Source: Bacteroidales bacterium (GTDB taxonomy: Bacteria; Bacteroidota; Bacteroidia; Bacteroidales; UBA4417). Taken from it: a stretch of 64,000 nucleotides of DNA. Position numbers and translations under genes: made by a program. The stretch lies in contig JADJHD010000006.1 of the NCBI GenBank assembly GCA_016707705.1, forward strand, positions 124,001 through 188,000, read 5' to 3'. Below the pieces are notes generated by a model. That model was given only the letters and a program-made list of their open reading frames with translations, was not told where the DNA came from and searched no databases. Shown in pieces: positions 1 to 8,625 of the stretch (its first letter is position 1; each line of letters begins with the position of its first letter).

Positions 1-1
1 A

Positions 2-1090
2 GAAACACGTTACACTGTTGTCAAGGATGGATTGCTGGACTGCTATAATCTCACCGGACCTTACCCTATTACATTAAATGTTGAGCCGGCAATGAAAGGA
101 AAGATTCAGGTGAATTCCATTACACCGGAATCCTATCCTTGGGATGGTTTCTATTATGGGGGTATTGATGTACAGCTCAAATCCATAGAAATAGACCCTA
201 CCTATAAATTTGACCATTGGCAACTGAATAACCATGTTGTGCAGCCTTCTGATACTGCTACTCTGGTAAAATTGCAATTACTTACCAATGATGTGATTAC
301 TGCGGTGTTTGTCCCCAGGACAAAGAATGATACGCTGGTAATCAATGAGATAAACTATAATTCAAGTCCTGATTTTGATCCGGGCGACTGGGTAGAAATC
401 TATAATCCACAGGCTTATTCAGTGGATGTTTCAGGATGGGTATTTAAGGATGAGGTTGATATTCATGCCTTCACACTGCCTCAGGGCACCGTTATGCCTG
501 CATTTGGGTATCTTGTGCTGGTTGCTGATACTGTAGCATTCAAGACGAAATTCCCGGCTGTGGATAACTGGTATGGTCCGACGGGATTCAATTTCTCAGG
601 CAATGGAGAATTGCTGCGGCTCTATAATCCGGATATCCTGCTCATTGATACTGTAAATTATGATGATCAGGCTCCATGGCCTCTTGAACCAGATGGATTG
701 GGCGCGACCCTCGAACTGATCAATCCTGCGCTCGACAATGCTCTTGCATCAAGCTGGAAGGCTTCCATGGTTCCTCACGGTACTCCAGGTGAGTCCAATT
801 TCTATGTTTCAGTTCCGGAGGTGCCTTTCAGTAGCGCCAATAAGTTGTTCCAGGTTTTCCCGAATCCAATGGAGAACAGGGCCGAGGTTATAGTTCAGCA
901 GTCGCAGCTTTCCGGCAATCCAAGCCTGCTTATCTGTGATTTGATGGGTAAGGAACTCAAACGCTACGATAATATCTCTTCTGATGCTTTCTGGATTACC
1001 AGAGAGGGTATTCCTTCCGGTTTATACCTGATCCGTCTTGTTGATGGCAACGGCAACCTGCTTCGAACTGAAAAACTCGTTATTCGCTAG
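2..1090 (+). CDS. Secreted lamin-tail-domain protein with T9SS sorting domain (5' end outside window)
   Basis: The reading frame is open to the left edge of the window, so this is the C-terminal part of a longer protein; the TTG at 32 is unlikely to be the true start. About residues 15-100 form a beta-rich, InlB-B-repeat-like stretch. A lamin-tail-like domain follows, with the typical VINEINYNSS and DWVEIYNP motifs and a DGLGATLELINP segment. The last ~80 residues are a type IX secretion C-terminal domain (FPNPMENRAEV ... GLYLIRLVDGNG ... KLVIR). In Bacteroidota, lamin-tail domains often sit behind a CotH kinase-like or nuclease domain, and that missing N-terminal part is probably upstream. 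The protein is probably exported through the outer membrane and anchored on the surface or released. The catalytic function cannot be judged from this fragment. Confidence 0.8.
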   Translation, partial: ETRYTVVKDGLLDCYNLTGPYPITLNVEPAMKGKIQVNSITPESYPWDGFYYGGIDVQLKSIEIDPTYKFDHWQLNNHVVQPSDTATLVKLQLLTNDVITAVFVPRTKNDTLVINEINYNSSPDFDPGDWVEIYNPQAYSVDVSGWVFKDEVDIHAFTLPQGTVMPAFGYLVLVADTVAFKTKFPAVDNWYGPTGFNFSGNGELLRLYNPDILLIDTVNYDDQAPWPLEPDGLGATLELINPALDNALASSWKASMVPHGTPGESNFYVSVPEVPFSSANKLFQVFPNPMENRAEVIVQQSQLSGNPSLLICDLMGKELKRYDNISSDAFWITREGIPSGLYLIRLVDGNGNLLRTEKLVIR

Positions 1091-1480
1091 TTGCTAGTAG
1101 TTTAGTTGCTAGTAGTTTAGTTGTTAGTGGTTTAGTTGTTAGTTCGACTATTCTAACTTACCGTGCTTTCAAAAGTTCGGAGTTCAAGGTTTAAGGTTCG
1201 GGGTTCGATGTTCGGAGTTCGAGGTTCGAAGTTGTAAGTGTTTCTTAGTTCTGCAAGCCGTTGGATTTGTGTGTAATGTTGAAAACACTTCGACAAGCTC
1301 AGTGTGACTGCTTCGTTCATTATTCATTTTCATCCGCCAGCCGGCGGACTCCGCTTCGCATCTTCGCATCTTCACATCTTTTGTCTTTTTCCTTTTGTCT
1401 TTTGTCTTTTTCCTTTTGTCTTTTGTCTTTTTCCTTTTGTCTTTTTCCTTTTGTCTTTCTTAGCGCCCAAGTCGTTCTTG
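1091..1480. repeat. Intergenic repeat mosaic 1
   Basis: This gap holds no gene. It contains, in order: three or four copies of a 15-bp unit like TTGTTAGTAGTTTAG (1091-1150), GTTCGGGGTTC/GTTCGGAGTTC units (about 1173-1232), a CACTTCGACAAGCTCAGTG module (about 1286-1319), a CCGCCAGCCGGCGGA palindrome followed by TCCGCTTCGCATC (about 1336-1370), and a run of CTTTTGTCTTTTTC units (about 1378-1460). The same modules recur in other gaps of this window. The short open frames inside are by-products of the repeats. Confidence 0.85.
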
Positions 1481-1500
1481 ATTTTGGACTTAGCACAATT

Positions 1501-2259
1501 TTAGAGCGAAGAAGTCGTGGGAACAGGCTTGAGGTGTTTACTGAAGGAATAGGAAATAGATAAACTAAGTCGGATACCATCCCATTCGGGTTTGAGGTAG
1601 TCCATGGTGGCTGGATTTACGACCTGAGAATTGTCGGGGTCATCGACATAGAAACCACGCTTTCCAAACTGGAACATGTATCCTGCAGAACAACCAATAC
1701 TGATTTTATTCTTGACCCATGCAAATCGTAAGTCCGGTTCCGCGTAGCCATGCAGGGACTTGAAAGAATCTTTCTGATCGATCTGAACTGAATCAAACAT
1801 CATAAAATATTCATTACAGGAGAGCCTGCTCAGGATGCATCCACCTTCTATTTGCCCATCAATTAGCCAAGTGCTTGAATACCAGAGATGTTGCCTTAAG
1901 AACAAGCCAGTCATATAGGATTTCAATAGATTATCGTAGTGGTAATCAGCTGAGTAATCCCTGGCTGAAACCCGGGAGCCCGTGGAATGAAAAGAACCTG
2001 AAACTCCAAGAGCCAGATTTTTCTCAATCTGTGTCAGGAAGCTTCCCTTGAAATACATGTAAGAAGGGAAGTTCGAAGTTACTTTAGAAGGAAAGGGGAG
2101 TGCTGAGACAATGTAATCATTATACTTCTGCATATCCTTCATCTGATAACTGCCAAGCCCGTAACTGAATTCAAAGCCGGCAAACTGTCCGTGAGCAAGC
2201 GGTGATAGACTGCTCCAGAATGCAGCTAATAAAAAGATCCTGATTGCTGAACGAATCAT
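1501..2259 (-). CDS. Secreted protein of unknown function, partner of the upstream lipoprotein (copy 1)
   Basis: 252 residues with a signal peptide (MIRSAIRIFLLAAFWSSLSP, then AHGQ). The rest is beta-rich with alternating aromatic and polar residues and a C-terminal SLSISYSF-like strand, which suggests an outer-membrane barrel or periplasmic beta protein. I do not recognise a named family. Its ATG overlaps the stop of the upstream 2256-4121 gene, so the two are translationally coupled. It is clearly paralogous to 17604-18350. Shared motifs include MKDMQKYNDYIVS / MENLKALNTYVMK, FPSYMYFKG / FPAWVYFKG, HSTGSRVSARDYSADYHYDN / HSTGSRISAQDYSGSYHFDN, and YMFQFGKRGF / YMSQFGKEGF. The product probably works with the lipoprotein in the envelope. 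Confidence 0.8.
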   Translation of the reverse strand: MIRSAIRIFLLAAFWSSLSPLAHGQFAGFEFSYGLGSYQMKDMQKYNDYIVSALPFPSKVTSNFPSYMYFKGSFLTQIEKNLALGVSGSFHSTGSRVSARDYSADYHYDNLLKSYMTGLFLRQHLWYSSTWLIDGQIEGGCILSRLSCNEYFMMFDSVQIDQKDSFKSLHGYAEPDLRFAWVKNKISIGCSAGYMFQFGKRGFYVDDPDNSQVVNPATMDYLKPEWDGIRLSLSISYSFSKHLKPVPTTSSL

Positions 2260-4121
2260 AAAAAGTAAATTATACCCATATTTGAAATAATCTTATTGTC
2301 GCTGAGCAGGTAGTAGTTACTGCTGTATAAATTTGAAGGATCTACCGGGATTTCAAGAATCAGAGCGCCATCAACCAGACTTCTGACAATCAATTTTCCG
2401 GGTCCGGAGGTTAGCATCATTTGTTCACTGTAATCAACCGAAAGGATTTTAGCATCAGAAAGCGGGAAGGAAACTACATCTGAAAAATCTGTGCAGCGCT
2501 TGATTTGGAAGTTACTGCCATCCCAGAAGGCAAACTGTTCAGCCTCGGTTTTGCTGAATTCAACGAATTTGATTTCTTCCCCCGGAAGTGTATACAGCTG
2601 ATCGAATGAGTGATTCGCATACTTAAAAAGATGTATTCCCTGATCTCTGATAATAAGATAATCAGCATTTGAGGAAATCGCTACTCCATAAGTAATTGTT
2701 GGATCAATGGTGTATTCGTCTATAACCTGGTGAGTATTGAAATTATAGAGTCTGGGACCGCCCCAAAGACTGTTTACCAATCCGATCTGATTGTCAGAGA
2801 CAGGAATCGAGATGGCCCAGGCCCCAATTATCGGGTCAAGATCTACATTTGAGATTGAAGCAAAATTGGAAGAGAATCCCGAGAAGTAAAGGTCTTCCCC
2901 AAACATTGCGGAAGTAAAGCACTTGCCCTTTGGTGAACCACACATTCTTTCAAAAGAGGTATTGCTGACTTCAGGGGTTACATATTTATAGGATTCGATT
3001 GCCTTTAGAGTTCCAAGCGAAAAGCGAACCAGTCCTTTGCCCGGACTGGAATAAAGAATCTGATTGTTTTCAACTTCGATGATTTGTTCATCGTCATCAA
3101 TCCTTTCTGCAAACTGATAGCCAGCAACCAGCGAGGCGTATACAAGAGGGCGGTTAAAGTAGGAGTATACAAAATTGGTCTTGTAGGGGTGGGGAGCGAG
3201 TTCCAATCGGAAATCCATTTCGTCCCCGAACTTTACATTTCCAATGGCAACCATAGTGTCGGCCAGCGATTCCGTTGAATAAATCTGAGTATAGGAGCCG
3301 GTGTTATTCAGATCCTGATAAAGTGTGCAACCTGCAATATTATTGTAGTATTTTCGGCCTGTCCAGTAGACACTATTAATATTCTGTGGAGTGCAGTAAC
3401 TCATCATATGCGGCAAATCGGGAGCAAGTTGGCAAGTGCCCCATTGTATGAACTGTTCCGATGCGAGCTGGGCCATAATAATGTAATTAGCTCCCTCACC
3501 GATATAGGAACTGTCAATAAACTGCGGTACATTGCTTTCGCCTATGATGTAGGGAACGTAGTTCTGTCCCTGACGGATGATAAGGTATTTTATAAGGTTA
3601 TCCACAGGACAGGGGTCCCATTCGAGGCGCAGACGGCCGTCAGCTATGGAATTTCTTACAATTTTTTCATAGCCGTCAATCACCACCAACACCCAGTGTT
3701 TTTCGAAAAGGAAGCCTTCATTGCCCAGATGTTCGGCTATACTTCCACTCCCGCTGCCGGTAAAAACCTTGATGCCAAGATCGTAGAAGTGATCTGTAAG
3801 AAAACTGGCATGATTGAGTGTAAAGTTTCCAGATTCACTGTTCACGGTTTCCTTGAGTTCATCATCAATATACCAGGCTACAGATTGTATAGCCTGATTT
3901 GAACTGGTAAAGCTGAAATGAAGGGTCTTATTGGCAATAAGGTAAATGGTGTCGGATTGCAGGTCCAATGCAACTTCCTGGATTTCAGGGGGCTGAACAT
4001 CAGGATTTACTTGCAGGTTGTATACTTCCTTTGGCTCATACTCGCATGAATAAAACAGGAAATTCAACCCAATTGATAGAAGAACTATAGCCGAATACCG
4101 AAGAAACTGAATTATTCTCAT
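2256..4121 (-). CDS. Surface lipoprotein of unknown function with probable beta-propeller (copy 1)
   Basis: 621 residues. A lipoprotein signal peptide ends in the lipobox LFYSC (Cys at about 26), followed by EYEPKEVYN. Residues ~45-150 look like Ig-like sandwich domains (SIQSVAWYIDDELKETV; KVFTGSGSGSIAEHLG). Residues ~330-621 contain repeated short strand motifs with VxxxADYLIIRD and YNFNTHQVIDEY, like a WD40/YVTN-type propeller. It heads a two-gene operon with 1501-2259 (4-bp ATGA overlap). A full-length paralogue lies at 18361-20238 in the same order and orientation; nearly identical motifs such as TGSGSGSIAEHLG / TGSGTGSIAEQLG and SVYWTGRKYYNNIA / FMYWSRSKYYNGIA show this. No catalytic motif was recognised. 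A role in surface binding or adhesion is inference. Confidence 0.8.
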   Translation of the reverse strand: MRIIQFLRYSAIVLLSIGLNFLFYSCEYEPKEVYNLQVNPDVQPPEIQEVALDLQSDTIYLIANKTLHFSFTSSNQAIQSVAWYIDDELKETVNSESGNFTLNHASFLTDHFYDLGIKVFTGSGSGSIAEHLGNEGFLFEKHWVLVVIDGYEKIVRNSIADGRLRLEWDPCPVDNLIKYLIIRQGQNYVPYIIGESNVPQFIDSSYIGEGANYIIMAQLASEQFIQWGTCQLAPDLPHMMSYCTPQNINSVYWTGRKYYNNIAGCTLYQDLNNTGSYTQIYSTESLADTMVAIGNVKFGDEMDFRLELAPHPYKTNFVYSYFNRPLVYASLVAGYQFAERIDDDEQIIEVENNQILYSSPGKGLVRFSLGTLKAIESYKYVTPEVSNTSFERMCGSPKGKCFTSAMFGEDLYFSGFSSNFASISNVDLDPIIGAWAISIPVSDNQIGLVNSLWGGPRLYNFNTHQVIDEYTIDPTITYGVAISSNADYLIIRDQGIHLFKYANHSFDQLYTLPGEEIKFVEFSKTEAEQFAFWDGSNFQIKRCTDFSDVVSFPLSDAKILSVDYSEQMMLTSGPGKLIVRSLVDGALILEIPVDPSNLYSSNYYLLSDNKIISNMGIIYFL

Positions 4122-4240
4122 ACCTGAAACTTTGAATCTGATAAATGAAAAGGGTAGTAATGCAGGTGAAATAGTGGGGGCAATAATCGGCTAAAGATAA
4201 GCAGGAATCGGGTGTTCTGGTCTTCCTTTTTTGGAAAAAG

Positions 4241-4383
4241 TTGTTAGTAGTTTAGTTGTTAGTAGTTTAGTTGTTAGTAGTTTAGTTGTTAGTAGTTTAG
4301 TTGTTAGTAGTTTAGTTGTTAGTAGTTTAGTTGTTAGTAGTTTAGTTGTTAGTAGTTTAGTTGTTAGTAGTTTAGTTGTTAGT
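4241..4383. repeat. Perfect 15-bp tandem minisatellite (9 copies)
   Basis: Nine consecutive, apparently identical copies of TTGTTAGTAGTTTAG run from 4241 to 4375, followed by a partial copy. The unit is also found, in fewer copies, at 1091-1140, 50284-50310, 57700-57730 and 57830-57860. Its perfection here points to recent expansion by slippage. It has an open frame on the plus strand (VVSSL repeats), but nothing suggests this is translated. Confidence 0.95.
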
Positions 4384-4640
4384 GCTACTATTCTAACTTA
4401 CTGTGCTTTCAAAAGTTCGGGGTTCGGGGTTCAAGGTTTAAGGTTCGGAGTTCTGCGTTCGGAGTTTTGAACGGCAATCTTTTTTTCCAGTTGGCGGATG
4501 GCCTTTTGTCTTTTCTTTTGACTTTTGACTTTTGTCTTTTATCTTTTTCTTTTTGTCTTTAGTCTTTTGTCTTTTTCCTTTTGTCTTTTATCTTAATCCA
4601 AGGCACAAGTGTGCTAGTAGCAGAAATTTGAACAAGTTTC
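4384..4640. repeat. Intergenic repeat mosaic 2
   Basis: This stretch follows the 15-bp minisatellite and has the same module order as mosaic 1: a CTACTATTCTAACTTACTGTG piece, GTTCGGGGTTC-type units (about 4415-4468), then CTTTTGTCTTTT-type pyrimidine repeats (about 4500-4595). There is no gene. Confidence 0.8.
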
Positions 4641-4664
4641 CGCCAACTGAAACAGATGAAAATG

Positions 4665-4710
4665 ATTAACGCTGATTTTCAGCGGGAATCTGCTAAAAAT
4701 CAGCGTTAAT
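4665..4710. other. Long perfect hairpin, candidate terminator
   Basis: ATTAACGCTGATTTT (4665-4679) is exactly inverted as AAAATCAGCGTTAAT (4696-4710), giving a 15-bp stem with a 16-nt loop. It lies about 30 bp beyond the stop codon of the minus-strand gene ending at 4741 and could end its transcript. No strong T-run follows on the minus strand, so a dispersed palindromic repeat is an equally good reading. Confidence 0.5.
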
Positions 4711-4740
4711 CTGCGTGATACTTTTTGAAAAGGCAGGAAT

Positions 4741-7065
4741 CTATTTGACTACAACCTTCATGGATTTGATGCCAGTTATTGTTGAGAGCCTTGCAAAATA
4801 GATACCAGGAGCAACGCGGCTGCCGCTGGCAGATTGGAGGTTCCAGTCATATCTGATCTTTCCCTGCATCTGTTTTGAGTCAATCAATGTATTGATAATC
4901 TTGCCCTGCATATCATAGATTGAAAGCTGCACTGGTCCTGATTGCTCAATGTTGAATTCCATAGCAGTCTTTTCAGCAGCTGGATTTGGTGAAACTGTCA
5001 TGCTGAGAGTATTGTTGACTTCAGCTTTTTCATCTCCGCCAACAGGATTGGTAATAATGCTCAGCACGGCAATTCCTCTTCCGAGGCAGCTCATCCATAA
5101 TTCATATCCACCGGGGATCAGCTTTACCTCAAGATCCTTGATTGTACTGTTGGGCAATACTCCCCAGGCCGGGACTCCTCCCGGTGATGAAGGAAATGTT
5201 CCAATATTGGTTCCATCATACCATAGCAAGCCTGATTCAGTGGAGGGATACTCAGAATCATACTGCATCCAAAGTTTTCCATCAGGGGTGATGGTCAGAG
5301 GGCGAACATGCTCACCCGGGAAAGGCCAGCCTTCGTCATGCGACCAGATCTGGTATTCATCTGTATTGGTATTGTAGCGGATCAGGGTGCTTCCGGTACT
5401 GGTAAACTGCAGCCATGTCCCAACCCATACAATTCCATCCTGATCAGCGGCAAAGCCTGTAAACCATTCCGAACTACCCGGGAAATCGGTGGTCAGCTTG
5501 CTCAGTGTATTTATCCCATCAGTCCGGAGAATTTCATAATCGGTAGTGGCCCAGATGTTTCCATCATTTGCAGGATCCGGTAAGATTCGTGCGCCCCAAC
5601 CAGTGATGGGAAGGGTGGTCCAGTCGTTGATTGTTCCGTTGTAGTAGCGAATATTGTAGTATTCTCCAAGACTCCAGAGCCTGCCCTGAGAGTCCTCAGT
5701 GAAACCCTTTGAAGTGGTGAGGTAATCCTCGAGTGAAGAAAAATTATTGCCATCCCAGGAGTGAATGCCATTAAAGGTTGGATTGAATACTACTTCGCCA
5801 TTTGAAGGTCTCCAGTAAATAGCCTGGGTGTTATCAGCCTGAAAGGGGAAAGGGTATCCCAGTCCATAGGTGTAGGGATTGAAGCCTGTCCAGCGTGAAC
5901 CATCGAATTTCTGAAAGCCTCCTACACCGGAGCCTGCATTTCCTGTCATCCATACATTCCCATCAGCATCAATTGATAAATCCTCAATGAAGTAGTCAAT
6001 CTGTGAAGTATTCGTAATGCGGTATCTCTGCCATTCGCCGGTACCTGCGTCATGCCTCGCTGCACCTTCAACGCCGCAAACCCAGACATTTCCCTGCTGG
6101 TCAATGTCAATGGAGGAAGTGACTTCATAGGGCCTCCATGTGCCGAGATTATTCCATGCGCTACCGTCAAACTGCCAGACTTCCCCATTTGCGGTAACGA
6201 GTAGAGCTTTTCCATCACCATAGGCTTTGAAGGCATCAATGTAATAGCTTACATTTTCATAGGGTGGAGTGGGGTAGACCCAGGTTCCGTCAGGTTTCTG
6301 GTATTCGAGGGTTTCCCAATTGCCATTATCCGTCATTCGCAAAGCCCACATATTTCCTGCATCATCCACACAATCTTTACCCGGCAATCCGGCAATGTCG
6401 CCAATTGCAGACGGCAGATAATCAGTGATCTGTCCGGTGGCTGAGTTATAGGTAAAAACCTGCCCGTAATAGGTATCAGCTGACCATACAAGATAGCTGC
6501 CGTCAGGTTTGGGTTGAATTGTTAACCTTATATTGGAAGAAAGCCAGGAAGTCCATTCATCGGTTTTTGGATCATATCTCACAAGAGCATCGCTGATAAA
6601 CCAAACTGTGCTATCTGGTGCTACATCAATATCGTAGGTAAAACCATTCAATTCTGAATTGCCGGCATTATAGGCAACTGCTTCCGAAATGCCTGTCTCC
6701 GGGTTATACTTCACAGCGCCTGTGAAATTTCCCATCCATAAGTTGTGATCAAAATCTTCAACAATGTCCATAATCTGAACATCGGCATTATCAAAACTGC
6801 CCAAAACCGGGTAATCAACATTTGAAAAATTTGCCCAGGTATTGTCATCGTGATTGTAAACGGCAAACCCTCCTTCACCCCAGTTTCCTGTGCTGGCGGC
6901 AATGTAGGGATGTCCGTTTGCATCAACCCATAAGGCGGATGCATTATCACCCTGAATACCTGTATTGCCTGGACGATAATAGCGCCAGGAATGCTGAAGT
7001 GATTGCTGCGAAAATGAGAGAATGGGGATCATCAGCAGCAGGAATAAAGTAAATCTGTTTTTCAT
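4741..7065 (-). CDS. Secreted propeller protein with T9SS sorting domain
   Basis: 774 residues. Signal peptide MKNRFTLFLLLMIPILSFSQ. Residues ~40-670 are built of repeated NVWVCG / GNVWMTG / GIVWVGTW / KLWMQYD strands like the two-component-regulator propeller repeats found in Bacteroidota sensors and surface proteins. Residues ~690-774 are a type IX secretion domain (VSPNPAAEKTAMEF ... YDMQGKI ... GIYFARLSTITGIKSMKVVVK). There is no kinase domain, so it is not a hybrid two-component regulator. It is probably a surface or released binding protein. It stands alone, with the 62-bp repeat arrays upstream of its start. Confidence 0.85.
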   Translation of the reverse strand: MKNRFTLFLLLMIPILSFSQQSLQHSWRYYRPGNTGIQGDNASALWVDANGHPYIAASTGNWGEGGFAVYNHDDNTWANFSNVDYPVLGSFDNADVQIMDIVEDFDHNLWMGNFTGAVKYNPETGISEAVAYNAGNSELNGFTYDIDVAPDSTVWFISDALVRYDPKTDEWTSWLSSNIRLTIQPKPDGSYLVWSADTYYGQVFTYNSATGQITDYLPSAIGDIAGLPGKDCVDDAGNMWALRMTDNGNWETLEYQKPDGTWVYPTPPYENVSYYIDAFKAYGDGKALLVTANGEVWQFDGSAWNNLGTWRPYEVTSSIDIDQQGNVWVCGVEGAARHDAGTGEWQRYRITNTSQIDYFIEDLSIDADGNVWMTGNAGSGVGGFQKFDGSRWTGFNPYTYGLGYPFPFQADNTQAIYWRPSNGEVVFNPTFNGIHSWDGNNFSSLEDYLTTSKGFTEDSQGRLWSLGEYYNIRYYNGTINDWTTLPITGWGARILPDPANDGNIWATTDYEILRTDGINTLSKLTTDFPGSSEWFTGFAADQDGIVWVGTWLQFTSTGSTLIRYNTNTDEYQIWSHDEGWPFPGEHVRPLTITPDGKLWMQYDSEYPSTESGLLWYDGTNIGTFPSSPGGVPAWGVLPNSTIKDLEVKLIPGGYELWMSCLGRGIAVLSIITNPVGGDEKAEVNNTLSMTVSPNPAAEKTAMEFNIEQSGPVQLSIYDMQGKIINTLIDSKQMQGKIRYDWNLQSASGSRVAPGIYFARLSTITGIKSMKVVVK

Positions 7066-7308
7066 GGAGGGGTTTTGTTGGATTACAGATGCTAAAATAG
7101 ATTGATGTCAGGTTGATTTACTCACGATCAGGCTCAACAGGTATATTGGCAGGATGAAGTGGAAGAAAAAGGGGATAAGCAGATGTGAATGCGATTCTGA
7201 ATCTGTACGTTGAACTCTTTAAACTCAATAAGTTGTGTAAAGGTTCAATATACGGTTAAATGGTTGTGAAGTGGGCGGAGTTAAGAATTACTCCATCTCC
7301 TGACTTCT
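7066..7308. other. Intergenic region upstream of the propeller gene; no gene seen
   Basis: The region is AT-rich. It must contain the promoter of the minus-strand gene starting at 7065, but no convincing TTG-N19-21-TAnnTTTG pair was found by eye. It is not obviously part of the repeat arrays that follow. Confidence 0.4.
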
Positions 7309-7920
7309 GAAGGTTCGTGAATTTTAGTTTGAACGACTTTTAAAGTTTAGATTATCAATGAGATATAACTAATGTTTTTAGTATTGCCGCGCTAAAGGTT
7401 GTTTATACGGTATGTATTTTTATGGGAAAGTCAATCAAACCTTATCTCGCGTTCATAATCTTAGTAATGAAGAGAAATCCAATATTCGCATGACCTTATT
7501 ACCTTATTTTCATTCCCAACCTTTGTAGCAGGGAGAAATCCAATATTTACATAACCTTATAAAAACCTTATTTTCATTCCCAACCTTTGTAGCAGGGAGA
7601 AATTCTACATTTAAATAACCTTATAAAAACCTTATCTCGCTTCTTACCTTTTGGAGAGAATTCCATCTATGCCTTATTTACACCTTATTTTCATTCCCAA
7701 CCTTAGTAATAGAGGGAAATCAATCATTTGCCTAACCTTATTACCTTATTACCTTGAACAAAAACCTTTGAAGAAGAATACAATGAGAATCATCATGAAA
7801 ATCAGACAACCGTGAAGCCAATAATAAGGGAATAAGGTTTAAATCCTCTAATAACCATTTGCTACTAAGGTTAGTTAAAGAATAAGGTTGGTTATTACAT
7901 TCTTAGCAATATGCTTCCAT
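7309..7920. repeat. Non-coding tandem array of ~62-bp units, block A
   Basis: The block opens with GAAGGTTCGTGAATTTTAGT. Five related units follow, starting near 7439, 7501, 7565, 7629 and 7682 (spacing 53-64 bp). Each has the pattern ACCTTATTTTCATTCCCAAC, then CTTTGTAGCAGGGAGAAATC or a TTAGTAATAGAGGGAAATC variant, then AATATTTACATAACCTTAT. The block ends with ATTACCTTATTACCTTG and then segments in opposite sense (AATAAGGGAATAAGGTTTAA; CTACTAAGGTTAGTTAAAGA; AATAAGGTTGGTTATT). No open frame spans it. The units are similar along their whole length, unlike CRISPR repeats and spacers. The function is unknown. Confidence 0.85.
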
Positions 7921-8034
7921 TTGGGAAGAACTTATAACCGCTATAATTGTTTTAGGTTAGGAGTTCTCAGGCTAAGCAATGAAAAGGGAATTCACTGCCG
8001 TATTTGGCTATGATAAATATGAATCGTCTAGCCT

Positions 8035-8585
8035 TTTGAAGGTTCATGAATTTTAGTTTGAAGGAATTTAAAGTTTATAGTTATTAATGTGATAAGAATA
8101 TTATTTCGAGTTTTGCTGCACAAATGGCTATTATTCAGCATGCTTGATATTTGAAAAGTCAATCAAACCTTATCTCGCGTTCATAACCTTAATCATGGAG
8201 AGAAATCCAATATTCGTATGACCTAATTTACACCTTATTTCCATTCCCAACCTTTGTAGCAGGGCGAAATTCAACATTCACATAACCTTATTAAAGCCTT
8301 ATTTTCATTCATAACCTTAGTCATAGATGGAAATCAATCATTTGCCTAACCTTATTAAAACCTTATTTTCATTCACAACCTTAGTAATAGATGGAAATCA
8401 ATCATTTGCCAACCTTATTACCTTATTACCTTGAACAAAAACCTTTGAAGATGAATAGAATGAGTTTCCTAATTAATATCAGAAAACCTTGAAGCCAATA
8501 ATAAGGGAGTAAGGTTTAAAACCTTCTATAATCAATTGCTACTAAGGTTAATTAAAGAATAAGGTTGGTTTTGCATTCCTTGTAA
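8035..8585. repeat. Non-coding tandem array of ~62-bp units, block B
   Basis: A diverged duplicate of block A, offset by about 726 bp. It opens with the same GAAGGTTCATGAATTTTAGT. Four units start near 8167, 8232, 8296 and 8360 (spacing 64-65 bp). It ends with ATTACCTTATTACCTTG and inverse segments AATAAGGGAGTAAGGTTTAA, CTACTAAGGTTAATTAAAGA and AATAAGGTTGGTTTTG. The shared start, end and internal order show that both blocks derive from one ancestral element about 550-610 bp long. About 110 bp of unrelated sequence separates them. The block ends about 40 bp from the stop of the GH127 gene. Confidence 0.85.
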
Positions 8586-8625
8586 TCTGTTTCTAAAGAG
8601 GAAGATATTGCAACCTATCTGATCG

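Noticed and set aside
3408..3902. 164-codon plus-strand frame
   Set aside because: It is antisense to the lipoprotein gene 2256-4121, which has a signal peptide and a full-length paralogue.
4741..7065. Hybrid two-component sensor
   Set aside because: Only propeller repeats are present; there is no membrane helix, histidine kinase, receiver or HTH domain, and the protein ends in a T9SS domain.
7434..8440. CRISPR array suggested by regularly spaced repeats
   Set aside because: The units are similar over their full 62 bp; there are no short identical repeats with unique spacers, and no cas genes occur in the window.
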